41,202 bases of DNA from an uncultured Eubacterium sp. GTDB lineage: Bacteria; Bacillota; Clostridia; Lachnospirales; Lachnospiraceae. Position numbers and translations under genes: made by a program. The stretch is taken from positions 1 through 41,202 of the forward strand of contig CAJTVR010000040.1 of NCBI GenBank assembly GCA_910580075.1, written 5' to 3'. Positions 16,107-24,976 of this stretch are shown one piece after another (position 1 is the first letter of the stretch; every line of letters begins with the position of its first letter). The notes below the pieces were generated by a model. The model was not told the DNA's origin and searched no databases. It saw nothing but the letters and a program-made list of their open reading frames with translations.

Positions 16107-17392
16107 TAAAATATATTGATTTATTTTCTGGAATTGGTGGTATCCGCCTCGGTGCTAAACAGGCCTTAGAGAAAATGCAAATACATTCAAAATGTGTTCT
16201 TTCTAGTGAAATTAATGAAAAGGCTTGTGAAACTTATGAACTTAACTTCGGCGAAAGACCACAAGGTGATATAAAACAGATCATGGATATTGAACCTTTT
16301 GATTTTTTACTTGCAGGTTTTCCATGTCAGCCATTTTCATATGCTGGGAAAAGGCGTGGTTTTGGAGATACACGCGGTACGCTATTTTTTGAGATTGAAC
16401 GTATTTTAGAGAAATACCGTCCAAAAGCATTTTTACTCGAAAATGTTAGAGGATTACGTACACATGACTGCGGGCGTACCTTTGAAACTATTATGTTAAA
16501 ATTGCATGATTTAGGGTATGGTACGATTGAATTGATGTTGAACAGTTCTGATTTTGGTGTACCACAAAACCGTGTTCGACTTTACATTTTAGGGATATAT
16601 GGTGCAACGCCTACAATGAATCTTGTGACAAATTTAGGTGCGGCGGACTCTCATAAATACAAAAATACTTATCAGCAGCTTAGTATCTTTGATGATACTA
16701 AAAAAAGAAATTGTACAGTTGGTGATATATTAGAATCTGATGTATCAGAAAAATACTTTTGCTCTTTTGAGTTTACAGAACAATTGCACTCTGTTATGGG
16801 AGAAGATTTGTCTAAACTTCACGGATATAGATTGATAGATTACCGTGGAGGACAGTCGCTCCATTCATGGGAACTTGGAAAAAAAGGACGATGCACATCT
16901 CCTGAGATGAATTTATTAATACAAAATCGCAGAAAGCATAATTTCGGTACACATCAGGATGGCAAAAAGCTAACCTTAGAGCAGATAAAGACATTCTATA
17001 AAGATGATGATATTATAACGGTTATTACATCTTTGATAGAAAAAGGTTATTTAAAAGAATCAGATGGGAAATATAACCCTGTTTGCGGGAATATGTCTTT
17101 TGAAGTGTTCAAATTTTTAGACCCGGATAGTATTTCAATTACATTAACTTCATCTGACGCTAACCGTTTGGGAGTAGTGCAAAATAATGTTCCTCGTCGA
17201 ATAACCCCTCGTGAGTGTGCAAGACTACAAGGTTTTCCCGATACTTTCATTGTAAATCCCATAGACAGTTTTGCTTATAAACAATTAGGAAATTCTGTTC
17301 CTGTTGTTGAATCAGTTATTTATGACTTTTTGAAAAATAATATAGATGTATTGGGTTGGTTTGAAAAATGTCCCCTAGTTGTAAATGAATAG
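16103..17392 (+). CDS. DNA (cytosine-5-)-methyltransferase
   Basis: The 429-aa enzyme carries the ordered C5-methyltransferase motifs. These are motif I YIDLFSGIGGIRLG (4-17), motif IV GFPCQPFSYAGKRRGFGD with catalytic Cys75, motif VI ENVRGL, motif VIII QNRVRLYILG, motif IX RRITPRECARLQGFPDTF and motif X YKQLGNSVPV. A variable target-recognition region of about 120-150 residues lies between VIII and IX. It transfers a methyl group from S-adenosylmethionine to carbon 5 of cytosine in a specific site; the site cannot be read from sequence. It overlaps the damaged upstream gene by 4 bp. The island is visibly more AT-rich than its neighbours, suggesting transfer. With the partner broken it is probably a solitary methylase here. 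Confidence 0.95.
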   Translation: MIKYIDLFSGIGGIRLGAKQALEKMQIHSKCVLSSEINEKACETYELNFGERPQGDIKQIMDIEPFDFLLAGFPCQPFSYAGKRRGFGDTRGTLFFEIERILEKYRPKAFLLENVRGLRTHDCGRTFETIMLKLHDLGYGTIELMLNSSDFGVPQNRVRLYILGIYGATPTMNLVTNLGAADSHKYKNTYQQLSIFDDTKKRNCTVGDILESDVSEKYFCSFEFTEQLHSVMGEDLSKLHGYRLIDYRGGQSLHSWELGKKGRCTSPEMNLLIQNRRKHNFGTHQDGKKLTLEQIKTFYKDDDIITVITSLIEKGYLKESDGKYNPVCGNMSFEVFKFLDPDSISITLTSSDANRLGVVQNNVPRRITPRECARLQGFPDTFIVNPIDSFAYKQLGNSVPVVESVIYDFLKNNIDVLGWFEKCPLVVNE

Positions 17393-17791
17393 AAAGAATA
17401 ATTTATAAAGGAAAATAGCAGTAATACAGAAAACAACGGCAGACATATTATTACACTTGCCACTTACAGTACAATAGCAGGCAGAACTACCATTTCATCG
17501 CTTAAAACAGACTTCCCATAACGACAACAAAGATCCCGCAAAAGAAGAATGAGCAAAACACATACCCAATTATGTATCAGAAATCCAAATTGCATAAAAG
17601 GATATTTTACACCACTGGCTCCGGACAATAGCTGGAATGCAGTCTGAATATATCCTGACCCCATAACATAAAACTGCCTCAGAGCACACTGTTTTTACAA
17701 GTGCTGAGGCAGCATTTTTTTAATTGTGCATTTAGGATAAAGCCTGCTCTTTGTGTTAAAAGCAAAACCGCCTGTGAATAACAGAATCTGC
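17393..17791. other. Intergenic region between methyltransferase and polysaccharide operon
   Basis: No gene can be supported in this 399-bp stretch apart from the terminator at 17674-17721. A 66-codon minus-strand frame (17464-17664) contains a hydrophobic stretch but has no ribosome binding site; it may be chance or the relic of a membrane protein. Confidence 0.5.
17674..17721 (+). terminator. Terminator between convergent methyltransferase and polysaccharide transcripts
   Basis: CTGCCTCAGAGCAC pairs with GTGCTGAGGCAG (2-nt bulge) and is followed by CATTTTTTT on the plus strand. On the minus strand the same stem is followed by TTTT, so it may also stop the polysaccharide operon. Confidence 0.8.
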
Positions 17792-19567
17792 CTAATCTAC
17801 AACCGCTTTCCTGCTTTTTACTGATATTTTTCCATTTTCAACCTGATAAATTCTATCACAGGCCTCAATCGTTGATAATCTGTGTGCAATAATGATCATT
17901 GTCTTTTGCCCGTGTAAATGATGTATAGATTCCATAATAGCAGACTCCGTTTCGTGATCAAGAGCTGATGTTGCTTCATCAAAAATAAGGATATCAGGAT
18001 TTTTATAAAGAGCCCTTGCTATTCCAAGCCGCTGCCGCTGTCCTCCTGACAGCCTGATCCCCTGTTCTCCAATCTGCGTATCCAGACCATGAGGAAGTCC
18101 TTTGACAAACTCCTCCAGGGAAGCCTGCTTTAGAGCACGCCAGATTTCCTGATCGGATAACATTTCATCTTCTGATCCAAATGAAACGTTCATGCGGATA
18201 GAATCATCCAGCATAAATATCGTCTGCGGAATATATCCAATCTGATCATGCCATGCTCTCATATTACTTCTAATATCAGTCCCATCCATAAATACCTGTC
18301 CTTTCTGAGGCTGTAAAAGCCCCAGCAGAATATCCACTGTAGTCGTCTTTCCTGAACCAGAACTTCCAGCAATTCCTATGGATTCTCCTCTCGAAATTTC
18401 AATACAGGTATCGTTTAATATGTTCTTTGATGAATCCGGATAATGGTAAGATATTTTATGAAATATAATTTTACTGCAAAACTTTTCTGACTGAGCCTGC
18501 GCTAAACCCGCCTCAAGGTCCGGCAAAGCAGTATCATCTTCTTTTCCGCTGATATCCTTAAGATTTTCTATCAGTTTATCTAACATCGGCTCTCCATAAG
18601 CAATTGATGCTAATGAACCAGATATACGGTTTACAGATGGTAATAACCTCACTGCTGCCATGACAACGGCCGATACTGTTGGTATTATGCTTTTCAGATC
18701 CTGCCCTCTATAAAGCATAACTGCCAGTACAATAAACATAGATGCCATGCTTACCGCTTCTATAACAAAACGCGGCGTAATATTTAATATTTCTTTTTTT
18801 CGTAAAGCTCTGACGTACCTTTTTCCATAATCGTCATAATTCTGCTGAAAAAAGCTCTCTTTATTCATAACCTTAAGCTCTTTGATCCCCTGTATCGACT
18901 GCAGCAGCCATTTATTCATCCCTGCTCCCGCCTTCTGATTTTCTATTCCTGCTCTTTTCAAAACAGGTTTAATCAGAAAATTTATCATAACAAGCATTAC
19001 TGCCAGCATTACCGACAGCATCAATGTTACAAAAGGTGTGATAAAAAATACCGCTGCGATCAGCATACACAAAACAATAGATTCCGTAATTAAATTTAAT
19101 ATTGTTAACAGGATACTAAATGTCGCTGGCGTGTCAGTATTTACGATACGTATAATCTCCCCTGAATTGATTCCCAGAAAATATTCGTACGGCCTGTGAA
19201 TAAAATGATCCAGAAGTCTTTTTTGCATTTCAAACATATTTCCATAAACAAACCGGTACTGGACATGATATTCGAATAAAAGATATACATTTTTTAGTAC
19301 ATATACCAAAGCCAGTAAAACAGCGATAACAATCAACAGGTCACGGGATGAGCGTATCCCGCACAGATCACAGATAAAACTGACATACGGTTTGTGCATT
19401 ACTGTTTCAGGACTCATAGCCGCTTCCATAAACGGCAGGACCAAAGATACCGAGCACATTTCCAAAAAGCCTCCGATAGTCATAAGTATTGCTAATTCTG
19501 CTATTCTTAATTTCTGATGTCTGGAAAGTATCAGACTGAATTTTTTAATCACCTGTAATAAAATCAT
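17792..19567 (-). CDS. PglK-like ABC transporter (fused membrane and ATPase domains), probable lipid-linked glycan flippase
   Basis: The 591-aa half-transporter has an N-terminal membrane domain of about six helices (20-325) and a C-terminal ATPase. ATPase motifs are Walker A GSSGSGKT (401-408), Q-loop YIPQ (Gln448), signature LSGGQ (506-510), Walker B ILIFDE (526-531) and switch His562. Layout and position at the end of a glycan locus resemble PglK, which flips undecaprenyl-linked oligosaccharide in Campylobacter. No Wzx-type flippase is seen in the operon, so this protein probably fills that role; export of another lipid is possible. The nearest Shine-Dalgarno (AAAGGAG) is about 15 bp from the ATG and overlaps the end of the upstream gene. 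It is the last gene of the operon. Confidence 0.9.
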   Translation of the reverse strand: MILLQVIKKFSLILSRHQKLRIAELAILMTIGGFLEMCSVSLVLPFMEAAMSPETVMHKPYVSFICDLCGIRSSRDLLIVIAVLLALVYVLKNVYLLFEYHVQYRFVYGNMFEMQKRLLDHFIHRPYEYFLGINSGEIIRIVNTDTPATFSILLTILNLITESIVLCMLIAAVFFITPFVTLMLSVMLAVMLVMINFLIKPVLKRAGIENQKAGAGMNKWLLQSIQGIKELKVMNKESFFQQNYDDYGKRYVRALRKKEILNITPRFVIEAVSMASMFIVLAVMLYRGQDLKSIIPTVSAVVMAAVRLLPSVNRISGSLASIAYGEPMLDKLIENLKDISGKEDDTALPDLEAGLAQAQSEKFCSKIIFHKISYHYPDSSKNILNDTCIEISRGESIGIAGSSGSGKTTTVDILLGLLQPQKGQVFMDGTDIRSNMRAWHDQIGYIPQTIFMLDDSIRMNVSFGSEDEMLSDQEIWRALKQASLEEFVKGLPHGLDTQIGEQGIRLSGGQRQRLGIARALYKNPDILIFDEATSALDHETESAIMESIHHLHGQKTMIIIAHRLSTIEACDRIYQVENGKISVKSRKAVVD

Positions 19568-19579
19568 ACGATCTGTTAT

Positions 19580-20485
19580 TTACTCCTTTACACACTGATT
19601 TTCACACCATTCAGTAAAAGTATGTACACGTACATATCCGATTCTGCTGTTTAATTTTGTTCCATCAAAAATAGTGCTTCCAGACTCAATACATCCTTCC
19701 AAAGACGGATATGAAATATAATCGACACCTGTTCCAAATTGATCTGCAATTGTTTCTGCCATATCCGCCAGGCTGTATATTTCTCCATCAATATTATATA
19801 CATCATTTACACATTTATCTGATAAAGCAGCTGCATACATGCAGCTGCACAAATCTTCTATATGCGTAAGTGTCCGTTTCACCTGTCCGTTTCCATAAAT
19901 AGTAATGTTTTTCCGGTTTCTGGCTTTGTGCAGCATAAATTCCACTGTGCCGGAACAGGACGCTCCTTTGATCATGCTTCCATAAGGAACACATATTCTA
20001 AGTACACAGTATTTTACTGCAAAAGCCCTGCTATACTGTTTTAAATACCATTCACAGGCATATTTATTCATTGCATAAATTGTCCGAAATTCCTTTTCAT
20101 CATCTTCTTTTAATAATTTTTCTGCTCCCTTATATACCAGCCTTGTAGATGGATAAATAATTTTAGCCTCTGATTTCTGTTTTCGGTATTCGTTCAATAT
20201 ATGCAGCAGCGATTTCTCATTCAAATCAATAAATGTATCAGCATCATCAAAACCTGCGGCTGAACCTGTTTTTCCTGTGAATATAAAGATCACATCACAC
20301 TTTAAATCTGCCCGGCTTAGCGAACCGTGATCTGATACATTGATTCTTTTATAATTTTCAATTTCATCTACATGCCGTTTTTGGCAGTCAAACAGGCGTA
20401 AATCTACATCCTTATATCTGGATTTTATATAATAAATCAGATTTCTTGCAATATAACTGTTTGCACCAATTATAGTTATTTTCAT
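19580..20485 (-). CDS. NAD(P)-dependent SDR sugar-nucleotide reductase/epimerase (probable 4-ketoreductase)
   Basis: The extended short-chain dehydrogenase/reductase has 301 residues from the ATG at 20485, which overlaps the upstream stop by 4 bp. An upstream GTG gives only three more residues. It has a variant nucleotide-binding loop (ITIIGANSYIARNL, 3-16), a Ser in YPSTRLVY (Ser113) and the YxxxK catalytic pair Tyr137/Lys141 in IYAMNKYACEW. The later TLTHIEDLCSCMYAAAL and YNIDGE phrases are typical of NDP-sugar epimerases and reductases. It follows the 2,3-dehydratase and the 3-ketoreductase, so reduction of the 4-keto group to finish an NDP-2,6-dideoxyhexose is the likely role. A 4-epimerase activity cannot be excluded. 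Confidence 0.82.
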   Translation of the reverse strand: MKITIIGANSYIARNLIYYIKSRYKDVDLRLFDCQKRHVDEIENYKRINVSDHGSLSRADLKCDVIFIFTGKTGSAAGFDDADTFIDLNEKSLLHILNEYRKQKSEAKIIYPSTRLVYKGAEKLLKEDDEKEFRTIYAMNKYACEWYLKQYSRAFAVKYCVLRICVPYGSMIKGASCSGTVEFMLHKARNRKNITIYGNGQVKRTLTHIEDLCSCMYAAALSDKCVNDVYNIDGEIYSLADMAETIADQFGTGVDYISYPSLEGCIESGSTIFDGTKLNSRIGYVRVHTFTEWCENQCVKE

Positions 20486-21534
20486 ACCTGCCACCTTTGA
20501 TCATGCCGGGCTGCCATATTTCGAAACGTTTCAGTCATTGCCGCCTGTTTTGTTATCACAGCATAATTTTCTTCCCTGATTCTGTCATTTTTAATACATT
20601 CCATAAAATACTGAATCGATTTTTGAAAAGAATCATCAGCCGGAAACTTCCCCTGCGTTTCTTTTCCATTTTTTCGTATTACATATACCGGTTCATATCC
20701 ATCCGGAGCCGTCAGTATTCTTCCAGTTACAAGCGTCCCGCTGCTTCCCCATACTTCTAGTTCACATTTATAATCATTATCCATTCCAAAAGCAATCTGA
20801 GCTGTTGTTCCATCCTGATTCACCAATGCCCCCGAACCATATAAATCCACATTATATTCTACATCTGTATTTAACTGTGCATATCTGATCTGGGAATCAG
20901 GCCCAAGAAGCTGGCTGGCATACTTAATAACATAGCCTCCCGCATCATTCAATGCCCCTCCGCCAGGTTCTTTATCATATCTGAAATCAGGAAGCGCCCT
21001 CTTTGGAAACCCAAATGAAATACGGTATAATCTTATGCTGCCGATTTCCCCGGAATTTATAATATTTTTTACGGCCTCTAACTGATTATGAAAGATAAAC
21101 ATATAATTTTCATGTACTGCCAGCTTTCTGGCCTTTGCTTTTCTTACTAACTGTTCTGTCTGATCCAAAGAAAGCGTAAACGGTTTTTCTGACAGAACAT
21201 GTTTTCCATATTCCAGAGCAAGACCAGCCCAGTAAAAATGAAGTGCGGGAGGCAGCGGAATATATACTGCATCTATTTCATCCGATGAAACAAGGCTCTG
21301 ATAGCTGTCAAAGATTTTCCCTCCATACTGATCCGCAAACTTTCCGGCTTTTTTCTTTTGATTTTCAATTACCTGATTACACACATTTTTATCAGAAATA
21401 TTCTCACCGAATCTTTCTTTTAAAGTATGAACACCGATTCCTGCATACTGCACATCTTTCATTTTGCATAATGCCGGCATAAACCTCCGCCCGGCAATTT
21501 CAGACGGGCACATGATTCCGATTCTCAGCATCAT
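20482..21534 (-). CDS. Gfo/Idh/MocA-family oxidoreductase, probable NDP-hexose 3-ketoreductase
   Basis: The 350-aa protein has an N-terminal Rossmann-type fold and the family signature EKP at 116-118 (GKHVLSEKPFTLSLDQTEQL). A C-terminal alpha/beta domain includes DAGGYVIKYASQLLG. The N-terminal MCPSEIAGRRFMPAL and PLPPALHFYWAGLALEYGKH resemble the KijD10/TylC-type sugar 3-ketoreductases. It would reduce the 3-keto group produced by the 2,3-dehydratase encoded just upstream, using NAD(P)H. Start MMLRIG follows AAAGGA; either of two adjacent ATGs is possible. The gap to the upstream gene is 41 bp and it overlaps the next gene by 4 bp. The ketoreductase role is inferred from gene order; other family members oxidise sugars. 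Confidence 0.82.
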   Translation of the reverse strand: MMLRIGIMCPSEIAGRRFMPALCKMKDVQYAGIGVHTLKERFGENISDKNVCNQVIENQKKKAGKFADQYGGKIFDSYQSLVSSDEIDAVYIPLPPALHFYWAGLALEYGKHVLSEKPFTLSLDQTEQLVRKAKARKLAVHENYMFIFHNQLEAVKNIINSGEIGSIRLYRISFGFPKRALPDFRYDKEPGGGALNDAGGYVIKYASQLLGPDSQIRYAQLNTDVEYNVDLYGSGALVNQDGTTAQIAFGMDNDYKCELEVWGSSGTLVTGRILTAPDGYEPVYVIRKNGKETQGKFPADDSFQKSIQYFMECIKNDRIREENYAVITKQAAMTETFRNMAARHDQRWQV

Positions 21535-21575
21535 TAAAATCCTTTCAAAACATTTTCATTCAGTTATTTTCATTT

Positions 21576-22973
21576 CTACAAATCAATTAATGAGAGAAGA
21601 TTCCTCAGCTGGATATTCAGACAGTTATACATCTGAATCATACAATTTAAAGAATTGTAGTTTACCCACAAATATGTATCTGGAAGCACCATATCCTCAT
21701 CCGGCGAAATTTCCAAAATGATGTTTCTGTTTTGTTCGTGATAAAACCGTCCGCCTTCTTCAGACAAAACCACATCCAGAATGTACCCTTCCCTGTTATC
21801 CATATGTGATCTAAATACTCTGTCTACATTGTTGTCCTGTGATGATACATGACTTGCTTCCCATTGAATGGAAGGGCCTAACTCTATAGAATCAAAAGAT
21901 CCGATTTCCGGTTTTAACTGAATCAGATATTTTCTGATCCCATTTTCTACTTTTGTCATCAGCCCAAACACTGCTGAACCAGATGCTTTAAATAAAGGCT
22001 GAGTCCAGTGCCGTACTTCACGCCCGGATATTTCGATGTCATAGTATCTGACGCAGAAATCTGCAGGCTTTTTACATGTAATGCCATACTGGTCCGCCTT
22101 CCATTCCACAAGCTGATTTAAAGGCACAAAGACAGCCGTTACATCGCGAAACATTTTATAATCATTCAGTTTTTGAAAAATTTCTGGAAAATCATTATTC
22201 AGATTCTGCTTAAAAACCGACTCAAATAAAAATTTATCATGAAAAAATTTTCTAAGATATCCGCTTTTTTCACTTTCTGCATTTACCCCCCCCCATACAG
22301 GCAGGCCGGATAAAACAGTTCTTGTATCCATATTTACTAAATTATCAATTTTCATGAAAAACTTAATCTGGCCAAGCGTCATCCACTTAAAATTAGGCAG
22401 TACATCTATTTCCTCGTTCACATACAGAATCATATTTCTGTTTCTTTTTTTATAAAAGCGCGATGCCTGTTCTGACTGTACCTGGTCATAAAGGACATCA
22501 TATCTATAGGATTTTTCAAAATATTCAAAATAAGCTGGCAGACTTCCTCCATGAACACGCATAAAATTACTTTTGGTAGCCTGAATGGTAGGTGAAATCT
22601 GAACACAGTTCACATTTCCAGGTTCAATCTTTGCCTGCATCAGGAAGTGAAGAATACCATTTATTTTTCTGCATATAATTCCGAGGTATCCTATTTCCGG
22701 CTGTATAATAATAGGCTGTTCATTTATAAATTCATGATTTACGAAACGGCGTATACCAGTTATAGAAAAAAAACTCCGTTTCCGGTTTAATACTTCTCCG
22801 TTATAATCATCATAAAACCAAAAATCACTGTCATAAATGCTGCATTCATTTATTTTAACTTCAGTCGTATGGTTTAACCGGTCTACCCAGTCTAAGATCT
22901 CATCATTTGAATGGATACCGTCTTCACAGCCTGCCCAGGATTTTAATATTTCATACTGTAAATGATCAATCAT
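21576..22973 (-). CDS. NDP-hexose 2,3-dehydratase (2,6-dideoxysugar biosynthesis)
   Basis: From the ATG at 22973 the protein has 465 residues and overlaps the upstream stop by 4 bp with AAAGGAAA upstream; an earlier start at 23006 is in frame but would overlap by 37 bp. It shows the internal duplication typical of the NDP-hexose 2,3-dehydratase family (EvaA, TylX3, SpnO). IQPEIGYLGIICRKINGILHF and AKIEPGNVNCVQISPTIQ in the first half are echoed by AVFGLMTKVENGIRKYLIQ and LKPEIGSFDSIELGPSIQW in the second; ASRFYKKRNRNMIL is echoed by GGRFYHEQNRNIIL. The enzyme removes the 2-hydroxyl of an NDP-4-keto-6-deoxyhexose. These enzymes are best known from actinomycete antibiotic pathways, so presence in a polysaccharide operon is notable. 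NDP-glucose synthesis and 4,6-dehydratase genes are not in the window. Confidence 0.9.
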   Translation of the reverse strand: MIDHLQYEILKSWAGCEDGIHSNDEILDWVDRLNHTTEVKINECSIYDSDFWFYDDYNGEVLNRKRSFFSITGIRRFVNHEFINEQPIIIQPEIGYLGIICRKINGILHFLMQAKIEPGNVNCVQISPTIQATKSNFMRVHGGSLPAYFEYFEKSYRYDVLYDQVQSEQASRFYKKRNRNMILYVNEEIDVLPNFKWMTLGQIKFFMKIDNLVNMDTRTVLSGLPVWGGVNAESEKSGYLRKFFHDKFLFESVFKQNLNNDFPEIFQKLNDYKMFRDVTAVFVPLNQLVEWKADQYGITCKKPADFCVRYYDIEISGREVRHWTQPLFKASGSAVFGLMTKVENGIRKYLIQLKPEIGSFDSIELGPSIQWEASHVSSQDNNVDRVFRSHMDNREGYILDVVLSEEGGRFYHEQNRNIILEISPDEDMVLPDTYLWVNYNSLNCMIQMYNCLNIQLRNLLSLIDL

Positions 22974-24046
22974 ACCCGATTTCCTTTGTTCAGGACACTT
23001 AGCCATGCCTGTTCATATTTCTCAGCTACTTTTCTGTAATCATGTACTTCACGTGCATACCTGTACGATTCTGCTCCCATTTGCGGGATTTTATCTTTTT
23101 CTGACAAAATCTTTTCGAACTGCCGGAACAGTTTTCTTTCATCCGGCTGTGCGCATATTAAAGGAGATGACTGAAGACCGAAAGCATTGAGCGTTTCTTT
23201 TCTTGCTCCTGATAAAACAATTTTTCCCATAGCAAGCGAGATACATGCATTAATTCCATAACCATACCGCATGCACTGGTCAGCCACTACATTTGCTCTG
23301 CCAAGTACTTCCAGATACTTTTCAAACGGCAGATGACCGTCTATGATAATCTCCGTATCAGACGGATATTTCTCCTTTAGTTTTTCCAAAGCTGCGCAAA
23401 TGATTTTAGTTCCTGCTATTTTTTCATTGTTGATTCCATGAAAAAAGACAACTTTGGATGAAACACAATTTTCTTTATATATGATATGGTCCATGTTTAC
23501 CGGATAAGGAATACAGTTATACAGCCTGGAACTGCCTTTATATCCTAAGGCATATTCATATAAACCAGGAATAATGATATCAGCTTTCTTTACCACGCTC
23601 GTATCGCACCAGATATGCACTCTGCCTTTTATTGTTTTATCATTGTAAAAATTTTGTGTATTGTGATAAGCATCATATACATAATAATCAAATTTTCCAT
23701 TCAAATAAGATTTTAACAGCGCATAATCTCCGCCAGCTGCTGCCAGGGATAATATTCCATTATGTTTTTTTAAATAACTGACAACGGCAGGCGACAGTAC
23801 AGAAGGAAAAGTCATGGGAGAGATCAGCTGAACTACATCATACCCCTTATAATCTCTATAATTTTTTAAAATACTTTTTATCATGCGCCCGCTGGATGCC
23901 GTATCATAGAGCCGGCCATCCCGTGCCCCTATTTTTTTCCAGCCATCGCCGTTCGAATATAAGCGGACATGATGCCCGTTTTTAATTAATCCTTCTTTTA
24001 AATATTTATGAAAAGAGCTGTATTCGCCCAAAAGCAAAACTTTCAT
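22970..24046 (-). CDS. Glycosyltransferase, GT-B fold (GT4-like)
   Basis: The 358-aa protein begins MKVLLLGEYSSFHKYLKEGLIKNGHHVRLYS, the N-terminal pattern of GT-B glycosyltransferases, and has a nucleotide-sugar-binding C-terminal half (KVVFFHGINNEKIAGTKIICAALEKL, later GYGINACISLAMGKIVLSG where an EX7E-like motif would lie, the acidic residues being weak). It probably adds one sugar to the lipid-linked repeat unit at the cytoplasmic face. It sits directly before the dideoxysugar genes, with a 4-bp overlap, so it is a candidate for transferring the deoxysugar. Donor and linkage are unknown. Confidence 0.78.
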   Translation of the reverse strand: MKVLLLGEYSSFHKYLKEGLIKNGHHVRLYSNGDGWKKIGARDGRLYDTASSGRMIKSILKNYRDYKGYDVVQLISPMTFPSVLSPAVVSYLKKHNGILSLAAAGGDYALLKSYLNGKFDYYVYDAYHNTQNFYNDKTIKGRVHIWCDTSVVKKADIIIPGLYEYALGYKGSSRLYNCIPYPVNMDHIIYKENCVSSKVVFFHGINNEKIAGTKIICAALEKLKEKYPSDTEIIIDGHLPFEKYLEVLGRANVVADQCMRYGYGINACISLAMGKIVLSGARKETLNAFGLQSSPLICAQPDERKLFRQFEKILSEKDKIPQMGAESYRYAREVHDYRKVAEKYEQAWLSVLNKGNRV

Positions 24047-24060
24047 CTTTCTGCACCCAA

Positions 24061-24975
24061 TTACACTTTCTTATCATATAGTTTCATAAAAATCCATGCA
24101 GCCGGAGATACCATCATCACAATCCCTCTTTTAAATACAGAATTTAAGCATTTCAGCATATATGAATATTTTGTTTCCGATAACCATGTCAGTCTTGAAA
24201 TATTAAAAATAGCAGTGATTACTTTTTTATCAAAAAAAATCCAGTCAAAAAGTTCATTTATAATTGCTACCGAGTGATACCACTGTGTTTTACGATAAGA
24301 TTTCGAATGGATACGTCCCTTACCCATGCTGTCAGCAGACGAATTATTATAAATGCGAAAAATTTCGTTGGTGCAGTATGTATCATACTTTTGATCAATC
24401 CGGTTCCAGACTGTATCTTCACTGACAAATTTTACATCCCTGTATTCTGGAAATGGATACTGTATCAGTATTTCAGTTTTTCTGCAGCAGCACTTTTCAT
24501 CTGGTACCCTGACCCTTGCTCTTATCTGCTGCTTTCCTGTCAGGCTGTTGATTCCTGGCGGATAAGGAGGCCCCAGCATTTCTCCTGTTACAGAATCCTT
24601 ACACCGTCCGGATATCTGCCAGTATCTTTCATAATCTTTCCTGGGAATGCTCTCCCATATATCGTGAATACGCTGCAAGGCATTGTCCGCAAATTCATCA
24701 TCTGAGTCCATAGAAACAACATATCTGGTTCTTATGAGTGGATATGAATAATTTCTGGCTGTATGATTTCCTCCATTCTCTTTCCAATAGTATCTGATCT
24801 GAAAATCTGCATTTTGTCTTAATTGTTCAATGACTTTATCTGATCCATCTGTGGAACCGTCATCCACAATCAGCCATTCAAAATCCTTAAATGTTTGTTT
24901 TTTCAGACTCTTATATACATTTTTTAATAAATCCGCACGATTATATGTAGCTGTAAAAACTGTTAAATATGCCAT
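24061..24975 (-). CDS. Glycosyltransferase family 2
   Basis: This GT-A enzyme has 304 residues from the ATG at 24975, which lies one base after the upstream stop with GGTGG as ribosome site; an upstream GTG gives three more residues. Motifs are LTVFTATYNRADLLKNVYKS, the nucleotide-binding WLIVDDGSTDGSD and the metal-binding VVSMDSDDEF. The C-terminus is hydrophobic (RGIVMMVSPAAWIFMKLYDKKV), suggesting peripheral membrane attachment. It should transfer a hexose or similar sugar to the growing repeat unit; specificity is unknown. Confidence 0.9.
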   Translation of the reverse strand: MAYLTVFTATYNRADLLKNVYKSLKKQTFKDFEWLIVDDGSTDGSDKVIEQLRQNADFQIRYYWKENGGNHTARNYSYPLIRTRYVVSMDSDDEFADNALQRIHDIWESIPRKDYERYWQISGRCKDSVTGEMLGPPYPPGINSLTGKQQIRARVRVPDEKCCCRKTEILIQYPFPEYRDVKFVSEDTVWNRIDQKYDTYCTNEIFRIYNNSSADSMGKGRIHSKSYRKTQWYHSVAIINELFDWIFFDKKVITAIFNISRLTWLSETKYSYMLKCLNSVFKRGIVMMVSPAAWIFMKLYDKKV

Positions 24976-24976
24976 A

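Noticed and set aside
17464..17664. 66-codon minus-strand hydrophobic frame
   Set aside because: No Shine-Dalgarno, no recognised family and it lies between terminators; possibly a relic, not supportable as a gene.
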